Positions 18,690-26,498 of a stretch of 64,000 nt of DNA are shown one piece after another. The notes beneath the pieces are model-generated. The model was not told where the DNA came from. It saw nothing but the letters and a program-made list of their open reading frames with translations, and did no database searches. The position numbers and the translations under genes are program-made. The first letter of the stretch is position 1; each line of letters starts with the position of its first letter. Source of the DNA: Streptomyces canus 299MFChir4.1 (lineage in GTDB: Bacteria; Actinomycetota; Actinomycetes; Streptomycetales; Streptomycetaceae); assembly GCF_000383615.1 (NCBI RefSeq), contig NZ_KB911583.1, positions 124,001 through 188,000 on the forward strand, written 5' to 3'.

Positions 18690-18726
18690 CCGCCGTGTCC
18701 CGGGCACGGGGCCCGGGACACGGCGG
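18690..18726 (-). terminator. Strong hairpin terminator after the iolG-type operon
   Basis: A perfect 16-bp stem (CCGCCGTGTCCCGGGC with its complement) and a 5-nt loop start 5 nt beyond the stop of the leftward dehydrogenase gene at 18732. No T-tract follows, as is common in Streptomyces. It separates that operon from the FAD gene promoter. Confidence 0.75.
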
Positions 18727-18731
18727 CGGGC

Positions 18732-19736
18732 TCAGGCGGAGCGGACCTCGGAGATCGTCACCGGGCGGCGCTCGTGCAGGGACAGCGTGCACGCCTCGGC
18801 GATCCAGCCCGCTTCCAGGGCGTCCGCGACGGTGCACGGCGAGGGCCGGGTGCCGGCCACGACCTCGGTGAACGCGGTGAGTTCGGCGCGGTAGGCCGCG
18901 GTGAAGCGGTCCATGAAGAAGTCGTGCGGGGTGCCCGCCGGGAAGGTCACCCCGGGCTCGACCGAACGCAGCGGGAGCTTGTCCTCCAAGCCCACCGCGA
19001 TGGAGTCCGTGAAGCCGTGGATCTCCATGCGGACGTCGTAACCCCGGGCGTTGTGACGGGAGTTGGAGACCACCGCGATCGTGCCGTCGTCGAGGGTGAG
19101 GATCGCGCCGGTGGTGTCGGCGTCGCCCGCCTCCTTGATGTACTCGGCGCCCCGGTTGCCGCCGACGGCGTACACCTCGACGACCTCGCGGCCGGTCACC
19201 CAGCGGATGATGTCGAAGTCGTGCACCGAGCAGTCCCGGAAGATGCCCCCCGAGGCGGCGACGTACGCGGCCGGCGGCGGGGCCGGGTCCAGGGTGGTCG
19301 AGCGCACGGTGTGCAGCTTGCCCAGCTCACCGGCCTGGACAGCGGCCCGCGCGTTGACGAAACCGGTGTCGAAGCGGCGGTTGTAGCCGATCTGGATCGG
19401 TACGTCGCTGCCCTGGACGGCGTTGAGGACGCGGACGCCCTCGCTCATGTGCTTGGCGACGGGCTTCTCGCAGAAGACGGGGATGCCGGCCTCGACACCG
19501 GCCAGGATCAGCCCGGGGTGGGCGTCCGTCGCGGCCGCGATGACGATGCCGTCCACACCGGCGGCCAGCAGGGCCTCGGGCGAGTCGACGACCTCGCCGC
19601 CGAACCGGTCCGCGGCGGACTTGGCGGCCTCGGCGAACGGGTCGGTGAGCACGAGCGACTCGACCGCGTCGAGTCCGGAGAGGGTCTCGGCGTGGAAGGC
19701 GCCGATGCGGCCGAGGCCGAGGATTCCGATACGCAT
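18732..19736 (-). CDS. iolG: Inositol 2-dehydrogenase (Gfo/Idh/MocA family)
   Basis: The 334-aa enzyme shows RIGILGLGRIGAFHAETL, IPVFCEKPVAKHMSEGV (catalytic Lys), IQIGYNRRFDTGF and GGIFRDCSVHDFDIIRWVTG (catalytic Asp/His). These are the classical features of actinobacterial myo-inositol 2-dehydrogenase. GGAG precedes the ATG. It is the last gene of a leftward PhyH-SDR-IolG operon and ends at a strong hairpin. A second IolG-like gene lies at 13730-14749, so the two probably handle different inositol isomers or derivatives. Confidence 0.88.
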   Translation of the reverse strand: MRIGILGLGRIGAFHAETLSGLDAVESLVLTDPFAEAAKSAADRFGGEVVDSPEALLAAGVDGIVIAAATDAHPGLILAGVEAGIPVFCEKPVAKHMSEGVRVLNAVQGSDVPIQIGYNRRFDTGFVNARAAVQAGELGKLHTVRSTTLDPAPPPAAYVAASGGIFRDCSVHDFDIIRWVTGREVVEVYAVGGNRGAEYIKEAGDADTTGAILTLDDGTIAVVSNSRHNARGYDVRMEIHGFTDSIAVGLEDKLPLRSVEPGVTFPAGTPHDFFMDRFTAAYRAELTAFTEVVAGTRPSPCTVADALEAGWIAEACTLSLHERRPVTISEVRSA

Positions 19737-19771
19737 GGGGGTGCAGCTCCTTGAGGGTTGGTGCGGGGGTG

Positions 19772-20548
19772 CTAGTCGAGGCCGCCGAGGACGTTCTGGT
19801 CCCAGTCGATCACCGATCCGGTCACCACGCCCGACCGGTCGGACAGCAGGAGGACCACGAAGTCGGCGATCTCGTCGGGCTGGCCGAGCTTGCCCATCGG
19901 CAGCCTGGCCGCGGCCTCCTCACGCCAGTCGTCGCCGGCGCCGTGGAAGGTCTTCTGGGTGGCGTCCTCGCCCTCGGTCGCCGTCCAGCCGATGTTCAGG
20001 CCGTTGATCCGCACCCGGTCCCAGCGGTGCGCGTGCGCCGCGTTGCGGGTGAGACCGATCAGGCCGGCCTTCGCGGCCACATAGGGCGCCAGGAACGGCT
20101 GCCCGCCGTGCGCCGAAGACGTGATGATGTTGACGACCGTGCCGGGCGCCCCTCGCCCGACCATGTCCGCCACCGCCGCCTGCATGGCGAAGAACGGCGC
20201 CTTCAGGTTGATCGCGATGTGCTGGTCGAACAGTTCCGGCGTGGTGTCGAGGAGGGTGCCCCGGGAGGTGAGCCCGGCGGAGTTCACCAGACAGTCGACC
20301 CGGCCGTACGCCTCCACGACCCGGGTGACGGAGGCCTTGGCCTGCTCGGCGTCGGCGAGGTCGGCGCGGACGAACAGCGCCTTGCCGCCGGCCGCCTCCA
20401 GTTCCGCCACCAGCGCCTCACCGGGCTCGGGGCGGCGGCCGGTGACGGCCACGACCGCCCCCTCACGCACGGCGGCCCGGGCGATGGCGGCACCGACCCC
20501 CTGGCTGCCGCCGTTGACGAGGACGACCTTGTCGTCGAGAAGTCCCAT
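19772..20548 (-). CDS. Short-chain dehydrogenase/reductase
   Basis: The 258-aa classical SDR has the cofactor loop VLVNGGSQGVGAAIARA, the NSAG segment and the catalytic Ser followed by YVAAK (Tyr-x-x-x-Lys). Asp in the second cofactor segment (VRADLAD) is usual for the family. It sits between the PhyH gene (31 bp) and IolG (35 bp) in one operon. A role in oxidising a hydroxylated inositol or sugar derivative is an inference from that position. Confidence 0.88.
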   Translation of the reverse strand: MGLLDDKVVLVNGGSQGVGAAIARAAVREGAVVAVTGRRPEPGEALVAELEAAGGKALFVRADLADAEQAKASVTRVVEAYGRVDCLVNSAGLTSRGTLLDTTPELFDQHIAINLKAPFFAMQAAVADMVGRGAPGTVVNIITSSAHGGQPFLAPYVAAKAGLIGLTRNAAHAHRWDRVRINGLNIGWTATEGEDATQKTFHGAGDDWREEAAARLPMGKLGQPDEIADFVVLLLSDRSGVVTGSVIDWDQNVLGGLD

Positions 20549-20579
20549 GAACGTGCCGGTACCTTTCAGCAGTCGTGAT

Positions 20580-21746
20580 TCAGCTGGTGCGCCGGTCGGC
20601 GCCCGCCCGTAGTTCGTCCCGGAGCGTCCGCGGGGTCCAGCCCTCGGCGAGCGCCCGGCGTACGAGGTCCGCCTGGGAGGGCGGGGCGAGTCCGTCGACC
20701 GGGGGGTCGCTGTCGAGGTTGGTGGGGAAGGGGTAGCCCTCGGCGCTCGCGGCGATCACGTTGTCCAGCCACTCCGCGTCGGCGCCCTCCGCCTTCCGCC
20801 GCAGCAGCGCGGGGTAGACGGCGTTCGACACCGCCTCCCGGTCCACGGTCTCCATGGCACGTCCGAAGGCCGAGGACACCTGGAGCAGGTTGCCCATGCG
20901 CCGCACCTCGGTGGTGCGGTTGGTCCCGGCCGCGTGGAACAGCGCCGGGTTGAAGAAGACGGCGTCGCCCTTCGCGAGCGGCAGCTGGACGTGGTGCTCC
21001 TTGAAGTACGCCTGGAACTCCGGCCGCCGCCACGCCAGATACCCGGGCTCGAACAGCTGCGAGAACGGCAGGTACAGCGTCGGGCCCGACTCCACGGGCA
21101 TGTCGCAGTGCGCGACCGCGCCCTGGAGAGTGAGCACGGGGGAGAGCCGGTGGACGTGCGCCGGATACGCCGCGGCGGCCTCGTCGGAGAGGAAGCCGAG
21201 GTGGTAGTCGCGGTGCGCGGTCTGCGCGAGCCCGCCCGGGTTGACCACGTTGACCTGCGAGGTGACCTGGTAGCCGGGGCCGAGCCAGGCCTCGGACGCC
21301 AGGGCGATCACGGGGTTGGCGTAGTAGTCGGCGAACGCCGCCGGGTCGTAGAGGGCGGCCTTCTCCAGCGCGTTCCACACCCGCTCGTTGGCGCCGGGCT
21401 TCGCGAAGTGGTCGCCCGCGGTCGTGCCCGCCGCGTACTGCTCGCGGATCAGCGAGTCGAAGACCTCGGTGAACCGGTCGACGACCGCGGGATCGGGAAA
21501 CGCCCCCTGGAAGACCACGACCCCGGGGCCGTCGGCCAGGGCCCGCACCAGCTCCTCCTGCACCTCCCGGCGGTCCTTGGCGCCGAGGACGCGCCCGGTG
21601 TCGTACAGCAGGACGTTCCGCTCCACGGCCGAGGCGTGAGGATAGTCGGCGGGGTCGGCCGTCCGCTCGACCAGAGCGCGGAACGAGCCGAGGTCGCAGT
21701 CCTGCTCGGACAGCCAGGCGCGGCGGTGTACGGCGGTGAAGGACAT
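20580..21746 (-). CDS. Phytanoyl-CoA dioxygenase (PhyH) family Fe(II)/2-oxoglutarate oxygenase
   Basis: The 388-aa protein has the facial-triad pattern HRDYHLGF (His-x-Asp) and a distal histidine in FFNPALFHAAGTNRTTEVRR, with the Arg that binds 2-oxoglutarate nearby. This family hydroxylates or demethylates small molecules in the cytoplasm. It is the first gene of an operon with an SDR and an inositol dehydrogenase, diverging from a LacI regulator. A reasonable guess is oxidative processing of a substituted inositol or sugar before dehydrogenation. The substrate is unknown. Confidence 0.82.
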   Translation of the reverse strand: MSFTAVHRRAWLSEQDCDLGSFRALVERTADPADYPHASAVERNVLLYDTGRVLGAKDRREVQEELVRALADGPGVVVFQGAFPDPAVVDRFTEVFDSLIREQYAAGTTAGDHFAKPGANERVWNALEKAALYDPAAFADYYANPVIALASEAWLGPGYQVTSQVNVVNPGGLAQTAHRDYHLGFLSDEAAAAYPAHVHRLSPVLTLQGAVAHCDMPVESGPTLYLPFSQLFEPGYLAWRRPEFQAYFKEHHVQLPLAKGDAVFFNPALFHAAGTNRTTEVRRMGNLLQVSSAFGRAMETVDREAVSNAVYPALLRRKAEGADAEWLDNVIAASAEGYPFPTNLDSDPPVDGLAPPSQADLVRRALAEGWTPRTLRDELRAGADRRTS

Positions 21747-21788
21747 CGGCGTCCTCTCGGTGACAGGGGCGACTCAGCGCTGTCATTC

Positions 21789-21800
21789 TTGTCATGACAA
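21789..21800. promoter_or_regulatory. Palindromic LacI-type operator TTGTCATGACAA
   Basis: This perfect 12-bp palindrome lies between the divergent phyH (start 21746) and lacI (start 21854) genes. An extra TGTCA copy occurs at 21781-21785. Its position would allow autoregulation of the LacI gene and control of the phyH operon. Confidence 0.5.
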
Positions 21801-21853
21801 AGGCGTCGAACAACCAGCAGGCAGCCATCAAAAACCCCTCAAGGAGCAGGCGC

Positions 21854-22873
21854 GTGGGCCACCCCTATCCGATCCGGGAAATCGCACGTCAGGCGGGACT
21901 GAGCGAGGCCACCGTCGACCGGGTCCTGAACGGCAGGGGAGGGGTCCGGGAGAACACCGCCCGGGAGGTCCGTCAGGCCATCACCGACCTGGACCGGCAG
22001 CGCACCCAGGTCCGGCTCGTCGGCCGCACCTTCATGATCGACATAGTGATGCAGACGCCGGAACGCTTCTCGACGGCCGTCCGCGCCGCCCTGGAGGCCG
22101 AGCTGCCCGCGCTGCACCCCGCCGTCCTGCGCTCCCGCTTCCACTTCCGGGAGACCGGCCCGGTGGCGGAACTGACGAAGACCCTCGACCGGATAGCCCG
22201 GCGCGGCTCCCAGGGAGTGATCCTGAAGGCCCCGGACGTCCCCGAGGTCACGGCGGCCGTCGGCCGGCTCGCGGAGGCGGGCATCCCCGTGGTCACCCTG
22301 GTCACCGACCTGCCCTCCACGGCACGTCTCGCCTACGTCGGCATCGACAACCGGGCCGCGGGAGCGACCGCCGCCTACCTCATGGGCCAGTGGCTCGGCG
22401 ACCGCCCCGGCAACGTCCTCACCAGCCTCAGCAGCGGCTTCTTCCGCAACGAGGAGGAGCGCGAGATGGGGTTCCGCAGCGCCATGCGCGCCCGGCACCC
22501 CGAGCGGGCGCTGGTGGAGATCGCCGAGGGCCAGGGCCTGGACGCCACGCAGTACGACCTCGTCAGGGCCGCGCTGGAGCGGGACCCGGAGATCCGCGCG
22601 GTCTACTCGATCGGCGGCGGCAACATCGCCACGCTCAGGGCCTTCGAGGACCTGGGCCGGGAATGCGCGGTCTTCGTGGCCCACGACCTCGACCACGACA
22701 ACGACCGGCTGCTGCGGGAACACCGCCTGTCGGCCGTACTGCACCACGATCTGCGGCAGGACATGCGGGAGGCGTGCCACATCGTGATGCGGGCGCACGG
22801 GGCGTTGCCGCCGGCGGGAGCGACGACACCTTCGGCGATCCAGGTCGTCACGCCCTACAACATGCCGTACTGA
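21854..22873 (+). CDS. LacI-family transcriptional regulator (PhyH-SDR-IolG operon)
   Basis: The 339-aa protein begins GHPYPIREIARQAGLSEATVDRVLNGRGG, the LacI helix-turn-helix and hinge, followed by a periplasmic-binding-protein-like sensor domain ending near PYNMPY. The GTG at 21854 is chosen because AAGGAG lies 7 nt upstream. The upstream in-frame ATG at 21794 falls inside the palindromic operator. It faces away from the phyH operon and probably represses it and itself, with a sugar or inositol derivative as inducer. It converges on the next gene with a 15-bp gap. Confidence 0.88.
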   Translation: MGHPYPIREIARQAGLSEATVDRVLNGRGGVRENTAREVRQAITDLDRQRTQVRLVGRTFMIDIVMQTPERFSTAVRAALEAELPALHPAVLRSRFHFRETGPVAELTKTLDRIARRGSQGVILKAPDVPEVTAAVGRLAEAGIPVVTLVTDLPSTARLAYVGIDNRAAGATAAYLMGQWLGDRPGNVLTSLSSGFFRNEEEREMGFRSAMRARHPERALVEIAEGQGLDATQYDLVRAALERDPEIRAVYSIGGGNIATLRAFEDLGRECAVFVAHDLDHDNDRLLREHRLSAVLHHDLRQDMREACHIVMRAHGALPPAGATTPSAIQVVTPYNMPY

Positions 22874-22888
22874 ACAGGACCGGGACGC

Positions 22889-24037
22889 CTACAGCTCCAC
22901 CCAGGAACCGCTCTGCGCGGACCGCGCCATCGCGTCCAGTACGGCCGCGCTGTGCACGGCGTCCTGCAGCGTGGCCCCGTACGGCCTGCCCTCGGCGACC
23001 GAACGCAGGAAGCGGTACGCCTCCACGACCTTCAAGTCGTCGTAGCCCATGGCGTTGGCCGCACCCGGCTGGAAGGCGCCGAACTCGCCGTCGCCCGGGC
23101 CGACATGCACCGTGCTGACCGGCTGGTCCTGGTAGCGGGTGCCGCGGCTGATGCCCAGCTCGCCCATGCGGCGGAAGTCCCAGAACACCGCGCCCTTCGT
23201 GCCGTGCACCTCGAAGCCGTAGTTGTTCTGTTCGCCGACCGAGACCCGGCAGGCCTCCAGGACACCCCGGGCACCGGAGGCGAAACGCAGCAGGCAGTTG
23301 ACGTAGTCCTCGTTCTCGACCGGCCCGAGCTCCCCGGTGGCGAGGGTGTGCCCGGCGGTGGCGCCGGTGGGGCGGGCCCGCTCCGGCACGAAGACCGCGG
23401 TGTCGGCCGTGAGGGAAGCGATGTCACCGAGGAGGAAGCGGGCCAGGTCGGCGCCGTGCGAGGCGAGGTCGCCGAGCACTCCGCTGCCGCCGCGTTCGCG
23501 TTCGAAGCGCCACGTCAGGGCGCCCTGCGGGTGGGCCGCGTAGTCGCTGAAGAGCCGGACGCGGACATGGGTGACCGCGCCGATCTCCCCGGCGGCGATC
23601 AGCTCTCGGGCGGCCTCGACGGCGGGGGCGTTGCGGTAGTTGAAACCGACCGCGCTCTGCACCCCCGCCCCGGCCGCCGCGTCGGCCACCGCCCGGGCGT
23701 CCTCGGCGGTGAGACCGACCGGCTTCTCGATCCAGAGGTGCTTGCCGGCCTCGGCCATGGCCACGCCGATCTCACGGTGCAGGAAGTTGGGCGCGGTGAT
23801 GCTGACCGCCTGGACGCGGGGATCGGCGGCGACCTCGCGCCAGTCGCGGGTCGACGAGGCGAACCCGAACTGCGCGGCGGCCTCCTCGGCCCGCCCCGGC
23901 ACGTCTTCCGCGACCGTCACGAGCTCCGGACGCAGGGGGAGCCGCGGGTAGTGGTGCGGGACACGGGCGTACGCCTGGGTGTGCACCCGCCCCATCCAGC
24001 CGAATCCGACGACGGCGACGCCGAGCGTGTCCACCAT
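22889..24037 (-). CDS. Gfo/Idh/MocA-family dehydrogenase
   Basis: The 382-aa protein starts VDTLGVAVVGFGWMGRVHTQAYARV, with later IEKPVGLTAEDARAVADAA (catalytic Lys) and GGSGVLGDLASHGADLARFLLGDI (Asp/His). It is longer than the IolG proteins of this window and ends WVEL. AGAGGGG precedes the ATG at 24037; a GTG-type start further upstream is unlikely. Its promoter contains the palindrome TGGACCGGTCCA and diverges from a second LacI gene, so it is probably a single-gene target of that regulator. The substrate is likely a sugar or polyol. Confidence 0.85.
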   Translation of the reverse strand: MVDTLGVAVVGFGWMGRVHTQAYARVPHHYPRLPLRPELVTVAEDVPGRAEEAAAQFGFASSTRDWREVAADPRVQAVSITAPNFLHREIGVAMAEAGKHLWIEKPVGLTAEDARAVADAAAGAGVQSAVGFNYRNAPAVEAARELIAAGEIGAVTHVRVRLFSDYAAHPQGALTWRFERERGGSGVLGDLASHGADLARFLLGDIASLTADTAVFVPERARPTGATAGHTLATGELGPVENEDYVNCLLRFASGARGVLEACRVSVGEQNNYGFEVHGTKGAVFWDFRRMGELGISRGTRYQDQPVSTVHVGPGDGEFGAFQPGAANAMGYDDLKVVEAYRFLRSVAEGRPYGATLQDAVHSAAVLDAMARSAQSGSWVEL

Positions 24038-24050
24038 GACAGCCCCTCTT

Positions 24051-24062
24051 TGGACCGGTCCA
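24051..24062. promoter_or_regulatory. LacI-type operator TGGACCGGTCCA, copy 1
   Basis: This perfect 12-bp palindrome with the CG centre typical of LacI operators begins 14 nt upstream of the leftward dehydrogenase ATG. A near-identical site lies 82 bp to the right. TTGACA on the minus strand at 24107-24102 is a possible -35 box for the dehydrogenase. Confidence 0.6.
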
Positions 24063-24132
24063 TAATCTGTCCAGGTCACCTTGGGTGCCGTCTTCGCCCG
24101 CTGTCAACCCTTTGACAACCCGCGGCGCGACA

Positions 24133-24144
24133 TGGAACGGTCCA
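24133..24144. promoter_or_regulatory. LacI-type operator TGGAACGGTCCA, copy 2
   Basis: One mismatch from copy 1. It ends 5 nt before the lacI ATG at 24150 and would overlap the transcription start predicted from TTGACA at 24112-24117. That implies a very short or absent 5' leader and tight autorepression. Confidence 0.6.
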
Positions 24145-24149
24145 TACTC

Positions 24150-25157
24150 ATGAGAGCGCCGACGATCCGCGATGTGGCCGACCGGGCCGGTGTCTCGAAG
24201 TCGCTGGTCTCCCTCGTGCTGCGGGGCTCCGACCAGGTGCGTCCCGAGAAGCGGGAGGCCGTGCTGCGGGCCGTGCGGGAACTCGGCTACCGCCCGAACG
24301 CCGCCGCCCGCAGCCTCAGCGAGCAGCGCACCCGCACGGTCGGCGTCCTCCTGAACGACCTGCGCAACCCGTGGTTCGTCGACCTGCTCGACGGCCTCAA
24401 CTCCCTGCTCCACGACAACGGCCTGCGCATGCTCCTGGCCGACGCGCGCCTCAACCGGCGTACCGGGCAGGACCCGGCGGGCCCCTTCCTGGACCTCGGG
24501 GTGGACGGCCTGGTCGTGGTCGGCACGCTGCCCGACCCCGCCGCGCTCGGGGCGGTGGCCGAACGCCTCCCGGTGGTCGTGGCCGGGGCCCGCGAACCCG
24601 GGCTGCCGGGGGTGGACGTGGTCGCCAACGACGACGAGCGCGGCGCCCGCCTGGTCACCGAGCACCTGATCGGCCTCGGTCACCGCCGCATCGCGCACAT
24701 CGCGGGGTACGGGGCGGTCGGTGAGCTGCGCCGGGGCAGCTTCGAGGCGACGATGCGGGCGCACGGCCTCGCCGAGGAGGCGGTCGTCGAGCCGAGCGAC
24801 ATGACCGAGGAGGGCGGCTACCGTACGACGGTCCGGTTGCTGAGCCGCCCCGACCGGCCGACGGCCGTCTTCGCCTTCAACGACATCGCCGCGATCGGCG
24901 CGGTGTCGGCCGCCGAGGAACTGGGTCTGACCGTCCCGCGCGACCTGTCCGTCGTCGGCTACGACAACACGAGCATCGCCCGGCTGCGCCACGTCTGGCT
25001 CACCACCGTCGACAACGCCAGCCACGAGGTCGGCCGCCGCGCGGCCCGCTGTCTGCTCGACCGGTTCGAGGGGCGCGGGGGAGCGGGGCGCACGGATCTC
25101 GCGACGCCGGTCCTTGAGGTCCGGGGGACGACGGCGGGCCCGCCGGAGGGGAAGTGA
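24150..25157 (+). CDS. LacI-family transcriptional regulator
   Basis: The 335-aa repressor has the DNA-binding segment TIRDVADRAGVSKSLVSLVLRGSDQV and hinge GYRPNAAARSL, then a full sensor domain (VGVLLNDLRNPWFVDLLDGL, VFAFNDIAAIGAVSAAEELG, VVGYDNTSIARL). The ATG at 24150 starts exactly at the domain boundary. The in-frame ATG at 24132 overlaps the operator. Two operator copies flank the divergent promoter, so it probably controls itself and the dehydrogenase at 22889-24037. It converges on the cupin gene with 6 bp between stops. Confidence 0.9.
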   Translation: MRAPTIRDVADRAGVSKSLVSLVLRGSDQVRPEKREAVLRAVRELGYRPNAAARSLSEQRTRTVGVLLNDLRNPWFVDLLDGLNSLLHDNGLRMLLADARLNRRTGQDPAGPFLDLGVDGLVVVGTLPDPAALGAVAERLPVVVAGAREPGLPGVDVVANDDERGARLVTEHLIGLGHRRIAHIAGYGAVGELRRGSFEATMRAHGLAEEAVVEPSDMTEEGGYRTTVRLLSRPDRPTAVFAFNDIAAIGAVSAAEELGLTVPRDLSVVGYDNTSIARLRHVWLTTVDNASHEVGRRAARCLLDRFEGRGGAGRTDLATPVLEVRGTTAGPPEGK

Positions 25158-25163
25158 CGGCGG

Positions 25164-25508
25164 TCAGAGGTTGATCGCGTACGCCTTGCGCAGCGTCTCG
25201 TGCACCGTCCACGTCGTACGGTCGCCCTCGCGCAGTACGGCCATGTCGCCGGGCCCCACGGTCAACGTCGGGCCGCCCTCGACCTCGATGGTCGCCGAGC
25301 CGCTGATGACGACGAACAGTTCGTCGGCCTCCGTGTCGGTGACGACGCCCGGCGTGATCTGCCAGACGCCCCGGAGCTGACGTCCGTCCTGCGACTCCCA
25401 GACCACCTTCCCGGTCACCTCGGGCGTCCCGGAGACGATCTGCTCCCGGGCGAGGGGCTCGGATTCGAGTTCGGCGTCGGGGATGTGCAGTACGAAGCTG
25501 TGGTCCAT
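25164..25508 (-). CDS. Small cupin-domain protein (ureidoglycine aminohydrolase-like cupin)
   Basis: The 114-aa protein is a single cupin barrel with conserved segments ITPGVVTDTEADELFVVISGSATIEVEGG and LTVGPGDMAVLREGDRTTWTV, resembling the Cupin_3/DUF861 group. The metal-binding histidines of classical cupins are mostly missing in motif 1 (the ADEL region has Glu only), so catalysis is doubtful. It may bind a small molecule. It converges on lacI. Confidence 0.78.
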   Translation of the reverse strand: MDHSFVLHIPDAELESEPLAREQIVSGTPEVTGKVVWESQDGRQLRGVWQITPGVVTDTEADELFVVISGSATIEVEGGPTLTVGPGDMAVLREGDRTTWTVHETLRKAYAINL

Positions 25509-25589
25509 GAGGCGACCCTAGCGAGATCGTTCCCGCCCCGTCCGCCGACAGTGTGTGCGGTGCCGGCGCAGGCGGGAGGACACTCCGTC

Positions 25590-26144
25590 GTGAACTGGCG
25601 GCACCTCGCGGCCCGGGTGATGGTGGAGGGCATGGCCGACTCCGAGGCTGCCGCGGCCCGGCCGCACCAGCACGACACCCGCGAGGCCGTCCTGTTCGGC
25701 GGCGTCTACGGCTCGGTCCTGGCCTGCTCCATGGTCGCCGCTCTCACCCAGTACGGGCACACCTCCCGGGACAGCCGCCGCTACGACGCCGCGTGGCTCC
25801 TGGTCACCGCCCTCGCCTCCGCCCTCGCGCACGGCTACGCCCACTACATCGCCGAGCGCGCCCCGCACCGCCGCTGGGACGCCCTGCGCACGCTGGCCGA
25901 CGAGTGGCCCCTGGTCGCGGCCGTCCTGCCCACGGCCTTCGTCCTGGTGGGCGCCGGCTGGGGCTGGTGGCCCGCGAAGGGCGTCGAGTACCCGGCCTTC
26001 GCCCTCAACCTCACCCTCCTGTTCACCCTCGGCCTGGTCACGGCCCGCTGGTCCCACCGCTCGTGGGCGGCCGCGATCGGCATCGGGGCGGGGGACGCGA
26101 TGCTGGGCGTGGTGGTCGTGGTGGCGAACGCGGTGATCAAGTAG
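25590..26144 (+). CDS. Integral membrane protein of unknown function (GGVYGS family)
   Basis: The protein (up to 184 aa) has about five hydrophobic helices. It contains FGGVYGSVLACSMVAAL, AHGYAHYIAERAP, DEWPLVAAVLPTAFVLV and a C-terminal AMLGVVVVVANAVIK. It is a paralogue of the product of 39035-39553, which shares GGVYGSxLA, EEWPIVKAAVPP and the LLGLLIISFK end. GTG 25590 has GGGAGGA 9 nt upstream; ATG 25620 and ATG 25632 are in-frame alternatives. No function is known to me. Confidence 0.7.
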   Translation: MNWRHLAARVMVEGMADSEAAAARPHQHDTREAVLFGGVYGSVLACSMVAALTQYGHTSRDSRRYDAAWLLVTALASALAHGYAHYIAERAPHRRWDALRTLADEWPLVAAVLPTAFVLVGAGWGWWPAKGVEYPAFALNLTLLFTLGLVTARWSHRSWAAAIGIGAGDAMLGVVVVVANAVIK

Positions 26145-26435
26145 GGCGTGTGGGACGGCGGTGGGGCGGGGGTCCGGCTGTGGAGGAGCCTTGCCGTCGC
26201 GCCGAGCGGGGATAGCCACCCGTGACGCCGAGCGGCCCTTGTGGGGGGTGACGGCCGCTCGGGCCGGTGCCTGGGCCCCGGCTCGCGCCTTGGCGCCGAC
26301 CGCCGTCGACCGGCACCTGCGGTGTCGCCTGCCGTCGGCGCATCGGGTTCGCCTGGTCGGCGTCCGCCCGGCACACGCTCGCCCTCCGGCGCCGACGACG
26401 CGCCGCGCACCTGAACGCGACCCAGCGCGGACAAA
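26145..26435. other. Intergenic region with one candidate hairpin
   Basis: No gene is supported here. A perfect 10-bp stem, CCGAGCGGCC at 26228-26237 with GGCCGCTCGG at 26253-26262 and a 15-nt loop, may end transcripts from the membrane-protein gene. Confidence 0.45.
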
Positions 26436-26469
26436 ATTGTTGACAATCTTGTTTGGCTAGATTTAGGTT
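26436..26469 (+). promoter_or_regulatory. Promoter and GntR operator of the aromatic-degradation cluster
   Basis: TTGACA at 26440-26445 and TAGGTT at 26464-26469 (18-nt spacer) form a good promoter for the GntR gene. The -35 box sits inside the palindrome ATTGTTGACAAT (26436-26447), which fits VanR/FadR-type GntR sites. ATTGTTGACAA recurs at 30725-30735 before the transporter, so the regulator probably acts at both ends of the cluster. Confidence 0.62.
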
Positions 26470-26498
26470 CGACAGGCACTCACTCAGGGAGGGCAACG

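Noticed and set aside
25164..25508. Cupin as IolB (5-deoxy-glucuronate isomerase)
   Set aside because: It is 114 aa with a single cupin; IolB is about 270-300 aa with two cupin halves.
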